Source of the DNA: Oceanicaulis sp052055585
Lineage (GTDB): Bacteria > Pseudomonadota > Alphaproteobacteria > Caulobacterales > Maricaulaceae
Assembly: GCF_052055585.1 (NCBI RefSeq)
Contig: NZ_CP170485.1
Span: 1,178,001 to 1,242,000, forward strand
Length of the DNA: 64,000 bases
Direction of reading: 5' to 3'
Shown: one piece after another, positions 34,321 to 42,937 of the stretch
Layout of the letters: the number at the start of each line of letters is the position of its first letter
Numbering within the stretch: the first letter of the stretch is position 1
Position numbers and translations under genes: made by a program
Notes under the pieces: model-generated
Told to the model about the DNA's origin: nothing
Database searches by the model: none
The model's input: the letters and a program-made list of their open reading frames with translations, nothing else

Positions 34321-34557
34321 ATGCCGAAGCGCATCCTTCAAGGCGTCGTGGTGAGCGACAAGCAGGCTAAAACCGTGATCGTGCGTGTTGAGCGCACCTT
34401 CCTGCACCCCCTGCTGCGCAAAACCGTGCGCCGTACGAAGAAATATCACGCCCACGACGAGTCGGGCGCGATCAAGGTTGGCGAGCGTGTCCAAATCCAG
34501 GAATGCACGCCGAAGTCGAAGCTCAAGCGGTGGGAGGTCATCTCCGACCAGGCGTAA
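34321..34557 (+). CDS. rpsQ: 30S ribosomal protein S17
   Basis: uS17 (78 residues) is an OB-fold primary 16S rRNA-binding protein. It starts MPKRILQGVVVSDKQAKTV and keeps VERTFLHPLLRKTVRRTKKY. It is the last gene of the S10-type cluster; the spc-type cluster begins 39 bases later with rplN and no terminator, so the two are probably co-transcribed. Confidence 0.97.
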   Translation: MPKRILQGVVVSDKQAKTVIVRVERTFLHPLLRKTVRRTKKYHAHDESGAIKVGERVQIQECTPKSKLKRWEVISDQA

Positions 34558-34596
34558 GCCTGATCGTGGATGATCCACTATTAACGGAGGATCGCG

Positions 34597-34965
34597 ATGA
34601 TCCAGATGCAAACCAATCTGGACGTGGCCGACAATTCCGGGGCCCGCCGCGTGCAGTGCATCAAAGTGCTGGGCGGCGCGAAACGCCGCTACGCAGGCGT
34701 TGGCGACATCATTGTCGTCTCGGTCAAGGAAGCCACGCCCAAGGGCCGCGTTAAGAAGGGCGACGTCCGCAAGGCCGTCGTCGTGCGCACCGCTCGCGAC
34801 ATCAAACGTCGTGACGGCAGCGTCATCCGTTTCGACGGCAACGCGGCTGTTATCCTGAACAACAACAACGAGCCGGTCGGCACCCGGATCTTTGGCCCGG
34901 TTCCGCGTGAACTGCGCGCCAAGAACCACATGAAGATCGTCTCGCTCGCGCCGGAGGTCCTGTAA
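34597..34965 (+). CDS. rplN: 50S ribosomal protein L14
   Basis: uL14 (122 residues) forms intersubunit bridge B8 and binds the silencing factor RsfS. It starts MIQMQTNLDVADNSGARRV. The block VKEATPKGRVKKGDVRKAVVV and the C-terminal ELRAKNHMKIVSLAPEVL are intact. GGAGG is upstream. rplX starts two bases after the stop. Confidence 0.98.
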   Translation: MIQMQTNLDVADNSGARRVQCIKVLGGAKRRYAGVGDIIVVSVKEATPKGRVKKGDVRKAVVVRTARDIKRRDGSVIRFDGNAAVILNNNNEPVGTRIFGPVPRELRAKNHMKIVSLAPEVL

Positions 34966-34967
34966 CC

Positions 34968-35282
34968 ATGGCTGCGAAGATCAAAAAAGGCGACAAGGTC
35001 ATTGTCCTGACCGGTCGCGACAAAGGTAAGACCGGCGAGGTCACCCAGGTTCTTCCCAAGGAAGATCGTGTGGTGGTGTCTGGCGTCAACGTGGTGAAAC
35101 GTCACCAGCGTCCGACCCAGACGGCCCCGGGCGGTATTGTTGAGAAGAACGCGTCCATCCACGTGTCCAACGTGGCTCTGGCCGATCCGAAATCCGGCGA
35201 AGCCACCCGTGTGGGCTTCAAGGTCGAAGACGGCAAGAAGGTTCGCGTGGCCAAGAAATCCGGTGAGGTGATCGATGGCTGA
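34968..35282 (+). CDS. rplX: 50S ribosomal protein L24
   Basis: uL24 (104 residues) starts assembly of the 50S subunit. The KOW motif region KIKKGDKVIVLTGRDKGKTG opens the protein, and HQRPTQTAPGGIVEKNASIH follows. Its last eight bases overlap the start of rplE, which implies coupled translation. Confidence 0.97.
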   Translation: MAAKIKKGDKVIVLTGRDKGKTGEVTQVLPKEDRVVVSGVNVVKRHQRPTQTAPGGIVEKNASIHVSNVALADPKSGEATRVGFKVEDGKKVRVAKKSGEVIDG

Positions 35283-35835
35283 CGTTGCTGAATACGAACC
35301 GCGCCTGAAGACGAAGTACCGCGAGGAAATCCGCGCGCGTCTGAAGGAAAAGTTCGGTTATGCGAACGAGATGATGATCCCGCGCCTGGAAAAGGTCGTG
35401 ATCAACATGGGCGTTGGCGAAGCGGCTCAGGATTCCAAGAAAATCCGCGGCGCGCTTGCTGATCTTGAAGCCATCGCCGGCCAGAAGCCGGTTGGCACGG
35501 TCGCCAAGAAATCCATCGCAGGCTTCAAGCTGCGCGAGGAACAGGTGATCGGCGCCAAGGTGACCCTGCGCAAGGATCGTATGTACGAATTCCTTGATCG
35601 TCTGGTGACCATTGCTCTGCCGCGCGTCCGCGACTTCCGCGGTCTGAACGGCAAGAGCTTCGATGGCCGGGGCAACTACGCGATGGGCCTGAAAGAGCAC
35701 ATCGTGTTCCCCGAGATCGACTACGACAAGGTTGAGAAGATCCGCGGTATGGACATCGTTGTCTGCACCACGGCTACCACCAACGAAGAAGCGAAGGCCC
35801 TGCTGGCCGAGTTCGACTTTCCGTTCTCGAACTAA
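35275..35835 (+). CDS. rplE: 50S ribosomal protein L5
   Basis: uL5 (186 residues) binds 5S rRNA in the central protuberance. It keeps PRLEKVVINMGVGEA and the RVRDFRGLNGKSFDGRGNY segment. The start ATG lies inside the last codons of rplX. rpsN follows after 51 bases. Confidence 0.98.
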   Translation: MADVAEYEPRLKTKYREEIRARLKEKFGYANEMMIPRLEKVVINMGVGEAAQDSKKIRGALADLEAIAGQKPVGTVAKKSIAGFKLREEQVIGAKVTLRKDRMYEFLDRLVTIALPRVRDFRGLNGKSFDGRGNYAMGLKEHIVFPEIDYDKVEKIRGMDIVVCTTATTNEEAKALLAEFDFPFSN

Positions 35836-35886
35836 CGCAGCAGGAGAGCGGGACCATGAGGGTCTCGCACGCGAGGAGAAAACTGA

Positions 35887-36192
35887 ATGGCTAAGAAGAG
35901 TGCAGTCGAACGCAATCTCAAGCGCCAGCGCCTGGCTCAGCGTTTTGCCGCCAAGCGTGAAGCACTGAAAGCGATCGCACGCGACACGGACAAGCCGGTT
36001 GAGGAGCGCTTTGCGGCGCAACTGAAACTGGCCTCGCTGCCGCGCAACTCGGCGCCGACCCGCATCCGTAACCGATGCCAGGTGACCGGCCGCCCGCGCG
36101 CGTATTACCGCAAGCTGAAGATGTCGCGTATTGCGCTGCGTCAGCTGGCCAGCCACGGGTTGATCCCGGGCATGGTCAAGTCGAGCTGGTAG
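35887..36192 (+). CDS. rpsN: 30S ribosomal protein S14
   Basis: uS14 (101 residues) is the longer, zinc-free type: the CxxC pairs of the short form are absent. The C-terminal block NRCQVTGRPRAYYRKLKMSR is typical. GAGGAG lies upstream, at the end of the 51-base gap after rplE. rpsH starts 11 bases later. Confidence 0.97.
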   Translation: MAKKSAVERNLKRQRLAQRFAAKREALKAIARDTDKPVEERFAAQLKLASLPRNSAPTRIRNRCQVTGRPRAYYRKLKMSRIALRQLASHGLIPGMVKSSW

Positions 36193-36203
36193 GAGGGATT
36201 TAG

Positions 36204-36602
36204 ATGTCCGTGAACGATCCTCTCGGCGATATGCTGACCCGTATCCGCAACGCGCTGATGCGCAAGCGGACCTCCGTGGTGACCCCGTCCTCGAAACTTC
36301 GCGGCCGCGTGCTCGAAGTGCTCCTGGAAGAGGGCTTCATCCGCGGTTACACCGAGACCACCGACGCCAAGGGCTTCAAGCAGTTCGAAATCGAACTGAA
36401 GTACCATGAAGGCCTGCCGGTGATCTCCGACATCAAACGCGTGTCCAAGCCGGGCCGTCGCGAATACCGCAAGGTGCGCGATCTGCCGCTCGTCATGAAC
36501 GGTCTGGGCATTGCCATCATTTCGACCCCGCAGGGCGTTATGAGCGACGCAGCCGCGCGCTCCAAGAACGTCGGCGGCGAAATCCTTTGCCACGTCAGCT
36601 AG
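36204..36602 (+). CDS. rpsH: 30S ribosomal protein S8
   Basis: uS8 (132 residues) is a central-domain assembly protein and, in enteric bacteria, the repressor of the spc operon. It begins SVNDPLGDMLTRIRNALMRK, and the C-terminal signature GIAIISTPQGVMSDAAAR is present. AGGAGG lies upstream. Confidence 0.98.
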   Translation: MSVNDPLGDMLTRIRNALMRKRTSVVTPSSKLRGRVLEVLLEEGFIRGYTETTDAKGFKQFEIELKYHEGLPVISDIKRVSKPGRREYRKVRDLPLVMNGLGIAIISTPQGVMSDAAARSKNVGGEILCHVS

Positions 36603-36621
36603 AGACAGGGAGGCCAGAACT

Positions 36622-37155
36622 ATGTCGCGTCTAGGCAAACTGCCTGTCGAAATCCCCAACGGTGTGACGGCTAACGTCACCGGGGCGCAGGTGTCGGTCA
36701 AAGGCCCGAAAGGCGAACTCAGCTTTGAAGCGCCCACTTGTGTGCGCCTCAAGCAAGAGGACAACGCTATTTCGGTCGAAATGGCTGAAAACTCGAAATT
36801 CGCGAAAGCCATGTTTGGCACCGCGCGCGCTCGCATCAAAAACATGGTGCAAGGCGTGACCGAGGGCTTCAAGAAAGACCTCGAGCTGATCGGTGTCGGT
36901 TATCGCGCTCAAATGCAGGGCAGCGACCTCAAGCTCTCGCTCGGCTTTTCTCACGACGTGATCTACACCCCGCGTGCGGGCGTGACGATTGCGACGCCGA
37001 AGCCGACCGAGATCACCATTGAGGGCGCCGACGCCCAGACCGTGGGTCAGACCGCGGCGGAAATTCGCGAATTCCGTCCGCCGGAGCCTTACAAAGGCAA
37101 AGGCGTGAAGTATTCGAACGAATATGTCCGCCGTAAGGAAGGCAAGAAGAAGTAA
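36622..37155 (+). CDS. rplF: 50S ribosomal protein L6
   Basis: uL6 (177 residues) lies near the factor-binding site. It starts MSRLGKLPVEIPNGVTANV; the signature EIREFRPPEPYKGKGVKYSN is near the end. Two repeated L6 domains are visible. rplR follows after 11 bases. Confidence 0.98.
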   Translation: MSRLGKLPVEIPNGVTANVTGAQVSVKGPKGELSFEAPTCVRLKQEDNAISVEMAENSKFAKAMFGTARARIKNMVQGVTEGFKKDLELIGVGYRAQMQGSDLKLSLGFSHDVIYTPRAGVTIATPKPTEITIEGADAQTVGQTAAEIREFRPPEPYKGKGVKYSNEYVRRKEGKKK

Positions 37156-37166
37156 GGGGCCAGGCG

Positions 37167-37520
37167 ATGAAATCTGCTGCAGAACAAATGCGGCGCCGCG
37201 CTCAGCGCACGCGCACCCGGCTCCGCAAAATGGGCAACGGCCGTCCGAGGCTCTCGGTCTTCCGTTCGTCCAAGAACATTTACGCCCAGATCATCGACGA
37301 TGCGAACGGCGTGACCCTGGTGTCTGCTTCCACGATGGAAAAAGACAACAAGATCACCAAGTCCGGCGTCGAAGCCGCTGCCGAAGTCGGCAAGCTGGTT
37401 GCAGAGCGGGCGAAGGAAAAAGGTTTGACCGATGTGGTTTTCGACCGCGGCGGTTACATCTTCCACGGGCGTGTGAAAGCGCTCGCTGACGCCGCTCGCG
37501 AGGGCGGTCTGAACTTCTAA
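37167..37520 (+). CDS. rplR: 50S ribosomal protein L18
   Basis: uL18 (117 residues) binds 5S rRNA with L5. The basic N-terminus RRRAQRTRTRLRKMGNGRPR is followed by the RSSKNIYAQIIDD core and the conserved FDRGGYIFHGRVKALADAAR end. rpsE starts 11 bases later. Confidence 0.98.
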   Translation: MKSAAEQMRRRAQRTRTRLRKMGNGRPRLSVFRSSKNIYAQIIDDANGVTLVSASTMEKDNKITKSGVEAAAEVGKLVAERAKEKGLTDVVFDRGGYIFHGRVKALADAAREGGLNF

Positions 37521-37531
37521 GGAGCGAACGC

Positions 37532-38113
37532 ATGGCACGAGAAGACAATCGCGGCCGCGATCGCCGCCGCCGGGACGAAGACAACGCCGAACCGGAACTG
37601 GTCGACAAGCTGGTTCAGATCAACCGCGTCGCCAAAACCGTGAAGGGCGGCCGGAACTTCCAGTTCGCCGCTCTCGCAGTGGTCGGCGATCAGAAGGGCC
37701 GTGTCGGCTTTGGTCAGGGCAAGGCGCGTGAAGTGCCGGAAGCCATCCGCAAGGCGACCGAAGAAGCCAAGAAAATGATGGTGCGCGTGCCGCTTCGTGA
37801 AGGCCGTACCCTGCACCATGATGCAAAAGGCCGTTGGGGCGCCGGTAAGGTGATCCTGCGTTCCGCCCCTCCGGGCACCGGCGTCATCGCCGGCGGTCCG
37901 ATGCGTGCGGTGCTGGAATCGCTCGGTGTTCAGGACGTGGTCGCGAAATCGACCGGTTCGTCCAACCCGTACAACATGGTTCGCGCCACGTTCGAGGCCC
38001 TGAAGGCCCAGAACAGCCCGCGCACCGTGGCCGCCAAGCGTGGCATCAAGGTCGCGGATCTGGTCGAGCGTCGCCAAGATGGCGCCAGCTCGCCGGAAGC
38101 CATCGAATCCTAG
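37532..38113 (+). CDS. rpsE: 30S ribosomal protein S5
   Basis: uS5 (193 residues) contributes to decoding fidelity and mRNA unwinding at the entry site. It has the double-stranded-RNA-like N domain with VVGDQKGRVGFGQGKAREVP and the RSAPPGTGVIAGGPMRAVLE block. The N-terminus is charged and longer than in enteric bacteria, as common in this class. AGGAG is upstream of the next gene, rpmD. Confidence 0.98.
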   Translation: MAREDNRGRDRRRRDEDNAEPELVDKLVQINRVAKTVKGGRNFQFAALAVVGDQKGRVGFGQGKAREVPEAIRKATEEAKKMMVRVPLREGRTLHHDAKGRWGAGKVILRSAPPGTGVIAGGPMRAVLESLGVQDVVAKSTGSSNPYNMVRATFEALKAQNSPRTVAAKRGIKVADLVERRQDGASSPEAIES

Positions 38114-38122
38114 GAGGGACGC

Positions 38123-38317
38123 ATGGCTGAACAAAAAACCCTGGTGGTGCGCCAAACCGGCAGCCCCATCCGCCGTCCGAAGGACCAGGCTGCGACTCTC
38201 AAAGGTCTGGGCCTGGGCCGCATCGGCCGCGAGCGCGAACTTGAAGACACCCCGTCTGTTCGGGGCATGATCCGCAAGGTCGCTCACATGGTTGAGATCG
38301 TGGAGGAGCGCGGTTAA
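38123..38317 (+). CDS. rpmD: 50S ribosomal protein L30
   Basis: uL30 (64 residues) is a small 50S protein. It includes VRQTGSPIRRPKDQAATLKG and ends in the RGMIRKVAHMVEIVEE segment. Its place between rpsE and rplO is canonical. Start supported by GGAGG. Confidence 0.96.
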   Translation: MAEQKTLVVRQTGSPIRRPKDQAATLKGLGLGRIGRERELEDTPSVRGMIRKVAHMVEIVEERG

Positions 38318-38347
38318 TCCCGCGCCCTCTCACCAAGGAGACAAACG

Positions 38348-38830
38348 ATGCGCTTGAATGAACTGCGCGATAACGACGGCGCGACCAAGTCGCGTATGCG
38401 TGTCGGCCGTGGCATCGGCTCTGGCAAGGGCAAAACCGGCGGACGCGGCGTTAAAGGCCAGAAGTCTCGCTCGGGTGTCGCCATCAAGGGCTTTGAGGGC
38501 GGTCAGATGCCGCTCTATCAACGTCTGCCCAAGCGTGGCTTTAACAAGCCGAACCGCCTGGCATTCGCTGAAGTGACCCTGGCCAAGCTGCAAGCTGCTG
38601 TGGACGCTGGCAAGCTCGACGCGAAAGCGCCGGTCGATGCCGAAGCGCTCATCAAGGCTGGCGTCATCCGCCGCGCCAAAGACGGCGTGCGCGTGATCGG
38701 CGGCGGTGAGCTGAAAGCGAAACTTGAGCTGACGGTTGCTGGCGGCTCCAAGCCGGCGATCGAAGCGGTGGAAAAAGCAGGCGGTAAAGTCACCGTTCTC
38801 GCCAAATCCGCCAAAGATCAGTCCGAATAA
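38348..38830 (+). CDS. rplO: 50S ribosomal protein L15
   Basis: uL15 (160 residues) is a late assembly protein. The Gly/Lys-rich N-terminal part with RVGRGIGSGKGKTGGRGVKG reaches into 23S rRNA; the globular part ends with the AGGKV family region. AAGGAG lies upstream. An 82-base gap with a strong hairpin follows, before secY. Confidence 0.98.
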   Translation: MRLNELRDNDGATKSRMRVGRGIGSGKGKTGGRGVKGQKSRSGVAIKGFEGGQMPLYQRLPKRGFNKPNRLAFAEVTLAKLQAAVDAGKLDAKAPVDAEALIKAGVIRRAKDGVRVIGGGELKAKLELTVAGGSKPAIEAVEKAGGKVTVLAKSAKDQSE

Positions 38831-38844
38831 GCTGGCGTTGAGAT

Positions 38845-38871
38845 GGACCGCTTCCTAACTGGAAGCGGTCC
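38845..38871 (+). promoter_or_regulatory. hairpin between rplO and secY
   Basis: GGACCGCTTCC pairs perfectly with GGAAGCGGTCC around loop TAACT (11 base pairs). It is followed by CTCCGCG, not a T tract, so it is more likely a processing or expression-tuning element than a terminator. Confidence 0.5.
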
Positions 38872-38912
38872 CTCCGCGCTTTGAGGGCTTTCTCAGGGAG
38901 CATCCGACCGAT

Positions 38913-40256
38913 ATGGCGTCAGCCGCTGAACAGCTCGCCCAGAACATGAATTTCGGGGCGTTCGCCCAAGCGAAGGAGCTGCAGAAGCGCATTCTGTTCA
39001 CGCTCCTGGTCCTGGTCATCTACCGCGTCGGCACCTTCGTGCCGGTCCCGGGCATCGATCCCACACAGTTTGCGCTGGCCTTCCAGCAGCAATCCCAAGG
39101 CGTTCTGGGCATGTTCAACATGATGTCCGGCGGCGCTGTGGAGCGTATGGCGATCTTTGCGCTGAACGTGATGCCGTACATCTCGGCCTCCATCATCATG
39201 CAGCTTATGGCGGCGACGATCCCGTCTCTTGAGCGCCTGAAGAAGGATGGCGGCGAGGCCGGTCGCAAGCAGATCAACCAATACACCCGCTATCTGACCG
39301 TGGTTCTGGCCGCCGCCCAGGCGTTCGCCATCGCCATCGGCATGCAGACCGTGACCGACGGGGCGTCCATCGCCATTAATCCGGGTCCGTTCTTCCTGAT
39401 CACGACGGTCACCACGCTGGTGGGCGGCACCATGTTCCTGCTGTGGCTGGGTGAGCAGATCACCGCCCGCGGCGTGGGCAACGGCGTGTCCCTGATCATC
39501 TTCGCCGGCATTGTGGCCGAGCTTCCGCGCGCGCTGGTCAATGCGCTGCAAGCGGGCGCTTCGGGCAGCATTGCGGGCCCCGTGATCATTGCGATGCTGG
39601 TCGGCATCGTTGTCGTGCTGGCGTTCGTTGTGTTCATGGAACGCAGCCAGCGCCGACTGCTGATCCAGTATCCCAAGCGTCAGGTGGGCAACCGCATGAT
39701 GGGCGGCGAATCAAGCTTCCTGCCGCTCAAACTGAACACGGCAGGGGTGATTCCCGCGATCTTCGCGTCCTCACTGCTGCTGCTGCCGGCGACCATCCAG
39801 GGCTTCTCACAGGCCGGTCCGGACTGGCTGGGCAATATCGTGGCCATGCTTGGCCCGGGTCAGCCGCTGTTCCTGGTCTTCTACGCCGCGATGATCGTGT
39901 TCTTCACGTTCTTCTACACGTCGCTGGTCTTCAATCCGGAAGAAACGGCGGACAATCTGAAGAAGTATGGCGGCTTCCTGCCGGGCATCCGTCCGGGCAA
40001 GCGCACCGCTGAATATCTGGACTATGTGCTCTCACGCCTGACCGTTATCGGCGCCGCGTATCTGACCATTGTCTGTGTTCTCCCCGAGTTCCTGAAGGCG
40101 CAAGTTTCAGGCATCCCGTTCTACATCGGCGGCACTTCGCTGCTGATCGTGGTGTCGGTGACGCTTGATACTGTCGGCCAGATCCAGTCCCACCTGCTGG
40201 CGCACCAGTATGAAGGCCTGATCAAGAAGACCAAACTGAGGGGGCGCAAGCGATGA
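38913..40256 (+). CDS. secY: Preprotein translocase subunit SecY
   Basis: SecY (447 residues) is the channel of the Sec translocon in the inner membrane; SecE encoded at 10328 is its partner. Ten hydrophobic segments can be traced, the first at about 27-47. The plug region with GMFNMMSGGAVERMAIFALN and the cytoplasmic loop with FNPEETADNLKKYGGFLPGI are typical. Its last four bases (ATGA) overlap the adk start, so the two are translationally coupled. Confidence 0.98.
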   Translation: MASAAEQLAQNMNFGAFAQAKELQKRILFTLLVLVIYRVGTFVPVPGIDPTQFALAFQQQSQGVLGMFNMMSGGAVERMAIFALNVMPYISASIIMQLMAATIPSLERLKKDGGEAGRKQINQYTRYLTVVLAAAQAFAIAIGMQTVTDGASIAINPGPFFLITTVTTLVGGTMFLLWLGEQITARGVGNGVSLIIFAGIVAELPRALVNALQAGASGSIAGPVIIAMLVGIVVVLAFVVFMERSQRRLLIQYPKRQVGNRMMGGESSFLPLKLNTAGVIPAIFASSLLLLPATIQGFSQAGPDWLGNIVAMLGPGQPLFLVFYAAMIVFFTFFYTSLVFNPEETADNLKKYGGFLPGIRPGKRTAEYLDYVLSRLTVIGAAYLTIVCVLPEFLKAQVSGIPFYIGGTSLLIVVSVTLDTVGQIQSHLLAHQYEGLIKKTKLRGRKR

Positions 40257-40816
40257 ACCTGGTACTGTTCGGCCCGCCGGGGGCGGGGAAGGGCACCCAA
40301 GCCAAGCGTCTGGTCGCTGATTACGGATGGCTGCAGCTGTCCACCGGCGACATGCTCCGCGCCGCGATTGCGGCCGGCAATGAACTCGGCCGCAAGGTCA
40401 AGGATATCATGGACCGTGGGGATCTCGTTTCCGACGAGATCGTCATTGCCCTGATCGAGGAACGCCTGCCGGAAGCTGAAATTGCCGGCGGCGCCATTTT
40501 CGACGGTTTCCCGCGCACCGTGGCTCAGGCCGAAGCGCTGGACGAACTCCTGCAATCGCGTGGCACGCAGATCGGCAAGGTCGTGCGGCTGGTGGTTGAT
40601 CAGGACGAGCTGGTGTCGCGCATGGAAAAGCGCGCCGCTGAAGAAGGCCGCGCCGACGACACCGTCGAGGCGTTCAAGGTTCGGCTCGAGAATTACAACG
40701 CCCAGACCGCGCCGCTGATTCCCTATTATGAGGGGCAGGGCAAACTGTCTGATGTGGACGGTATGGGTCAGATGGACGAGGTCGCTGCACGCATTGCAGC
40801 TGCACTCGACCAATAA
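40253..40816 (+). CDS. adk: Adenylate kinase
   Basis: Adk (187 residues) converts ATP + AMP to 2 ADP. The P-loop GPPGAGKGTQ is at residues 7-16, the AMP-binding region has STGDMLRAAI, and DGFPRT is at about 83-88. The LID is the short form without zinc ligands, so the protein is about 27 residues shorter than the enteric enzyme, as is usual in this class. Start overlaps secY. Confidence 0.98.
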   Translation: MNLVLFGPPGAGKGTQAKRLVADYGWLQLSTGDMLRAAIAAGNELGRKVKDIMDRGDLVSDEIVIALIEERLPEAEIAGGAIFDGFPRTVAQAEALDELLQSRGTQIGKVVRLVVDQDELVSRMEKRAAEEGRADDTVEAFKVRLENYNAQTAPLIPYYEGQGKLSDVDGMGQMDEVAARIAAALDQ

Positions 40817-40824
40817 AGAGCAGC

Positions 40825-40847
40825 TTCCAGGCCGGTCCGGTCTGGAA
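40825..40847 (+). other. hairpin after adk
   Basis: TTCCAGGCC pairs with GGTCTGGAA (one G-T pair) with a 5-base loop. It is followed by AAAAACAGG rather than T residues, so termination is unlikely; it may stabilise the 3' end of the spc message. Confidence 0.4.
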
Positions 40848-40875
40848 AAACAGGACGGGTGGCTTCCCATCGCGG

Positions 40876-40902
40876 TTGACGCGACAGGTGAGCGCCTATA
40901 AT
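40876..40902 (+). promoter_or_regulatory. candidate promoter of the alpha operon (rpsM-rpsK-rpoA-rplQ)
   Basis: TTGACG at 40876-40881 is followed by a perfect TATAAT at 40897-40902 with a 15-base spacer; read as TAATAA (40899-40904) the spacer is 17. It lies about 106 bases before rpsM in a 192-base gap, the only large gap in this part of the cluster. Confidence 0.6.
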
Positions 40903-41008
40903 AAGCGCCCTTCGCTCGCAGGGGCAGACGTCGAAATAAGCGCCGCCATACCGGTTGCGCTCTTTCAGCGTCTTCTGCTGCGAAGGCTGATGAGACAAGG
41001 AGAGCGTC

Positions 41009-41377
41009 GTGGCACGTATCGCCGGCGTCAACATTCCGACTAACAAGCGCGTCACGATCGCGCTGCGCTATATCCACGGCATCGGCCCGGCTATGGCGGC
41101 GGAAATTTGTGAAAAGGTGGGTATTCCCGCCGAAAAGCGTGTGAGCCAGCTCACCGACGCTGAAATTCTGCAGATCCGTGAAGCCATCGACGCTGGCTAC
41201 ACCGTGGAAGGCGATCTTCGCCGTGAAGTCGCGGTGAACGTGAAGCGTCTGATGGATCTGGGCTGCTATCGTGGCCTGCGTCACCGTCGTGGCCTTCCGG
41301 TCCGCGGTCAGCGCACGCACACCAATGCGCGCACCCGTAAAGGCCCGGCCAAGCCGATCGCCGGCAAGAAGAAATAG
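41009..41377 (+). CDS. rpsM: 30S ribosomal protein S13
   Basis: uS13 (122 residues) contacts P-site tRNA and forms bridges to L5 and L31. It starts with GTG at 41009, giving MARIAGVNIPTNKRVTIALR, with AAGGAGAG upstream; no ATG fits better. The helix-hairpin-helix region and the C-terminal tail GLPVRGQRTHTNARTRKGPA are intact. Confidence 0.97.
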   Translation: MARIAGVNIPTNKRVTIALRYIHGIGPAMAAEICEKVGIPAEKRVSQLTDAEILQIREAIDAGYTVEGDLRREVAVNVKRLMDLGCYRGLRHRRGLPVRGQRTHTNARTRKGPAKPIAGKKK

Positions 41378-41389
41378 GGAACGAGGGTA

Positions 41390-41779
41390 ATGGCAAAAGA
41401 ACCGTCCCGCGTCCGCCGCCGCGAGCGCAAGAATATCACGGCTGGCGTCGCGCATGTGAACGCCAGCTTCAACAACACCATGATCACCATCACCGACGCT
41501 CAAGGGAACGCGATTTCCTGGTCGTCGGCTGGCGCCATGGGGTTCAAGGGCTCGCGTAAATCCACGCCGTACGCTGCGCAGGTTGCTGCTGAAGATGCAG
41601 GCCGTAAAGCGCAAGAGCACGGCGTCAAGACGCTTGAAGTCAAGGTCTCCGGCCCGGGTTCGGGACGTGAGTCCGCGCTCCGCGCGCTGCAGTCTGTCGG
41701 TTTCACGATCACGACGATCCACGACGTGACCTCGATTCCGCACAATGGCTGCCGTCCGCCGAAGCGCCGCCGCGTCTAA
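41390..41779 (+). CDS. rpsK: 30S ribosomal protein S11
   Basis: uS11 (129 residues) lines the mRNA exit region of the platform. It keeps AHVNASFNNTMITITDAQGN and the C-terminal DVTSIPHNGCRPPKRRRV, where the N-G pair is the site prone to isoaspartate formation. It begins 12 bases after rpsM. Confidence 0.98.
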   Translation: MAKEPSRVRRRERKNITAGVAHVNASFNNTMITITDAQGNAISWSSAGAMGFKGSRKSTPYAAQVAAEDAGRKAQEHGVKTLEVKVSGPGSGRESALRALQSVGFTITTIHDVTSIPHNGCRPPKRRRV

Positions 41780-41864
41780 ATTCTTTCAGCGTCTGAGGCG
41801 CTGATTGACGACTTTGGTCCGGCGCGCAGCCTTCTGGCTGTCGCGCCGCACGCCTGAAGGGGTG

Positions 41865-42890
41865 ATGTCCGTGATTGAAAAGAACTGGCAGGAACTGATC
41901 CGCCCGATGAAGCCGGAAATCCAACCTGGCTTTGATCCGGTGCGCCAAGCCAAGATCATTGCTGAACCGCTCGAGCGCGGCTTCGGCATGACTCTGGGCA
42001 ATGCGCTGCGCCGCATTCTGCTGTCCTCTCTGCAGGGCGCGTCGATCACGGCGGTGCAGATTGATTCCGTTCTGCACGAGTTTTCGTCCATCAAGGGCGT
42101 GCGGGAAGATGTCACCGACATCATTCTGAACCTCAAGCAGGTCGCGCTTCGCATGCACGGCGAAGGTCCCAAGCGTCTGACCCTGAAAAAGCAGGGCCCG
42201 GGCGAAGTGACCGCTGGCGACATCGAAGAGACCGCTGACGTCGAGATCATCAACAAGGATCACGTCATCTGCACTCTCGACGAGGATGCGGATGTGCGCA
42301 TGGTCCTGACCGTGAACACCGGCAAGGGCTATGTCCCGGCTGACCGCAACCGCCCCGAAGACGCCCCGATCGGCCTCATCGGCGTGGATGCGCTCTACAG
42401 CCCGGTCAAGCGCGTGGCCTACCGCGTGGAGAACACGCGTGAAGGTCAGGTGCTCGACTATGACAAGCTGATCCTGGAAGTCGAAACCAACGGCGCTGTG
42501 ACCCCTGAGGATGCAGTGGCCTATGCGGCTCGCATCCTGCAGGACCAGTTCCAGATCTTCGTGAACTTCGAAGAGCCTTCCGAAGCCCGTGCGGCCGAGG
42601 ACGACAAGCCGGAGCTGGACTTCAACCCTGCCCTGCTGAAGAAAGTCGACGAGCTGGAACTGTCGGTCCGTTCGGCGAACTGCCTGAAGAACGACAACAT
42701 CGTCTATATCGGCGACCTCATTCAGAAGTCCGAGGCGGAAATGCTCCGCACCCCGAACTTCGGTCGCAAATCGCTTAACGAGATCAAGGAAGTTCTCGCA
42801 CAGATGGGTCTGCATCTGGGCATGGACGCGCCGAACTGGCCGCCGGAGAACATCGAAGATCTCGCCAAGAAGTATGAGGATCAAATCTAG
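41865..42890 (+). CDS. rpoA: DNA-directed RNA polymerase subunit alpha
   Basis: RpoA (341 residues) dimerises to start polymerase assembly and binds UP elements and activators through its C-terminal domain. The N-terminal domain includes EPLERGFGMTLGNALRRILL; the C-terminal domain carries ELSVRSANCLKNDNI and TPNFGRKSLNEIKEVL. The longer frame from 41805 is leader. ATG at 41865 lies only two bases after AAGGGG, whereas GTG at 41871 (MIEKNWQELIRP, as in most relatives) has ideal spacing, so the true start may be six bases later. Confidence 0.97.
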   Translation: MSVIEKNWQELIRPMKPEIQPGFDPVRQAKIIAEPLERGFGMTLGNALRRILLSSLQGASITAVQIDSVLHEFSSIKGVREDVTDIILNLKQVALRMHGEGPKRLTLKKQGPGEVTAGDIEETADVEIINKDHVICTLDEDADVRMVLTVNTGKGYVPADRNRPEDAPIGLIGVDALYSPVKRVAYRVENTREGQVLDYDKLILEVETNGAVTPEDAVAYAARILQDQFQIFVNFEEPSEARAAEDDKPELDFNPALLKKVDELELSVRSANCLKNDNIVYIGDLIQKSEAEMLRTPNFGRKSLNEIKEVLAQMGLHLGMDAPNWPPENIEDLAKKYEDQI

Positions 42891-42937
42891 GAGGCGCGCC
42901 GCGAGGCGTCCCTAACCGGGATTGAAGGAGAAAACCG

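Noticed and set aside
40825..40847. adk downstream hairpin as a terminator
   Set aside because: A residues, not T, follow the stem on the coding strand, and on the other strand the T run lies on the wrong side.
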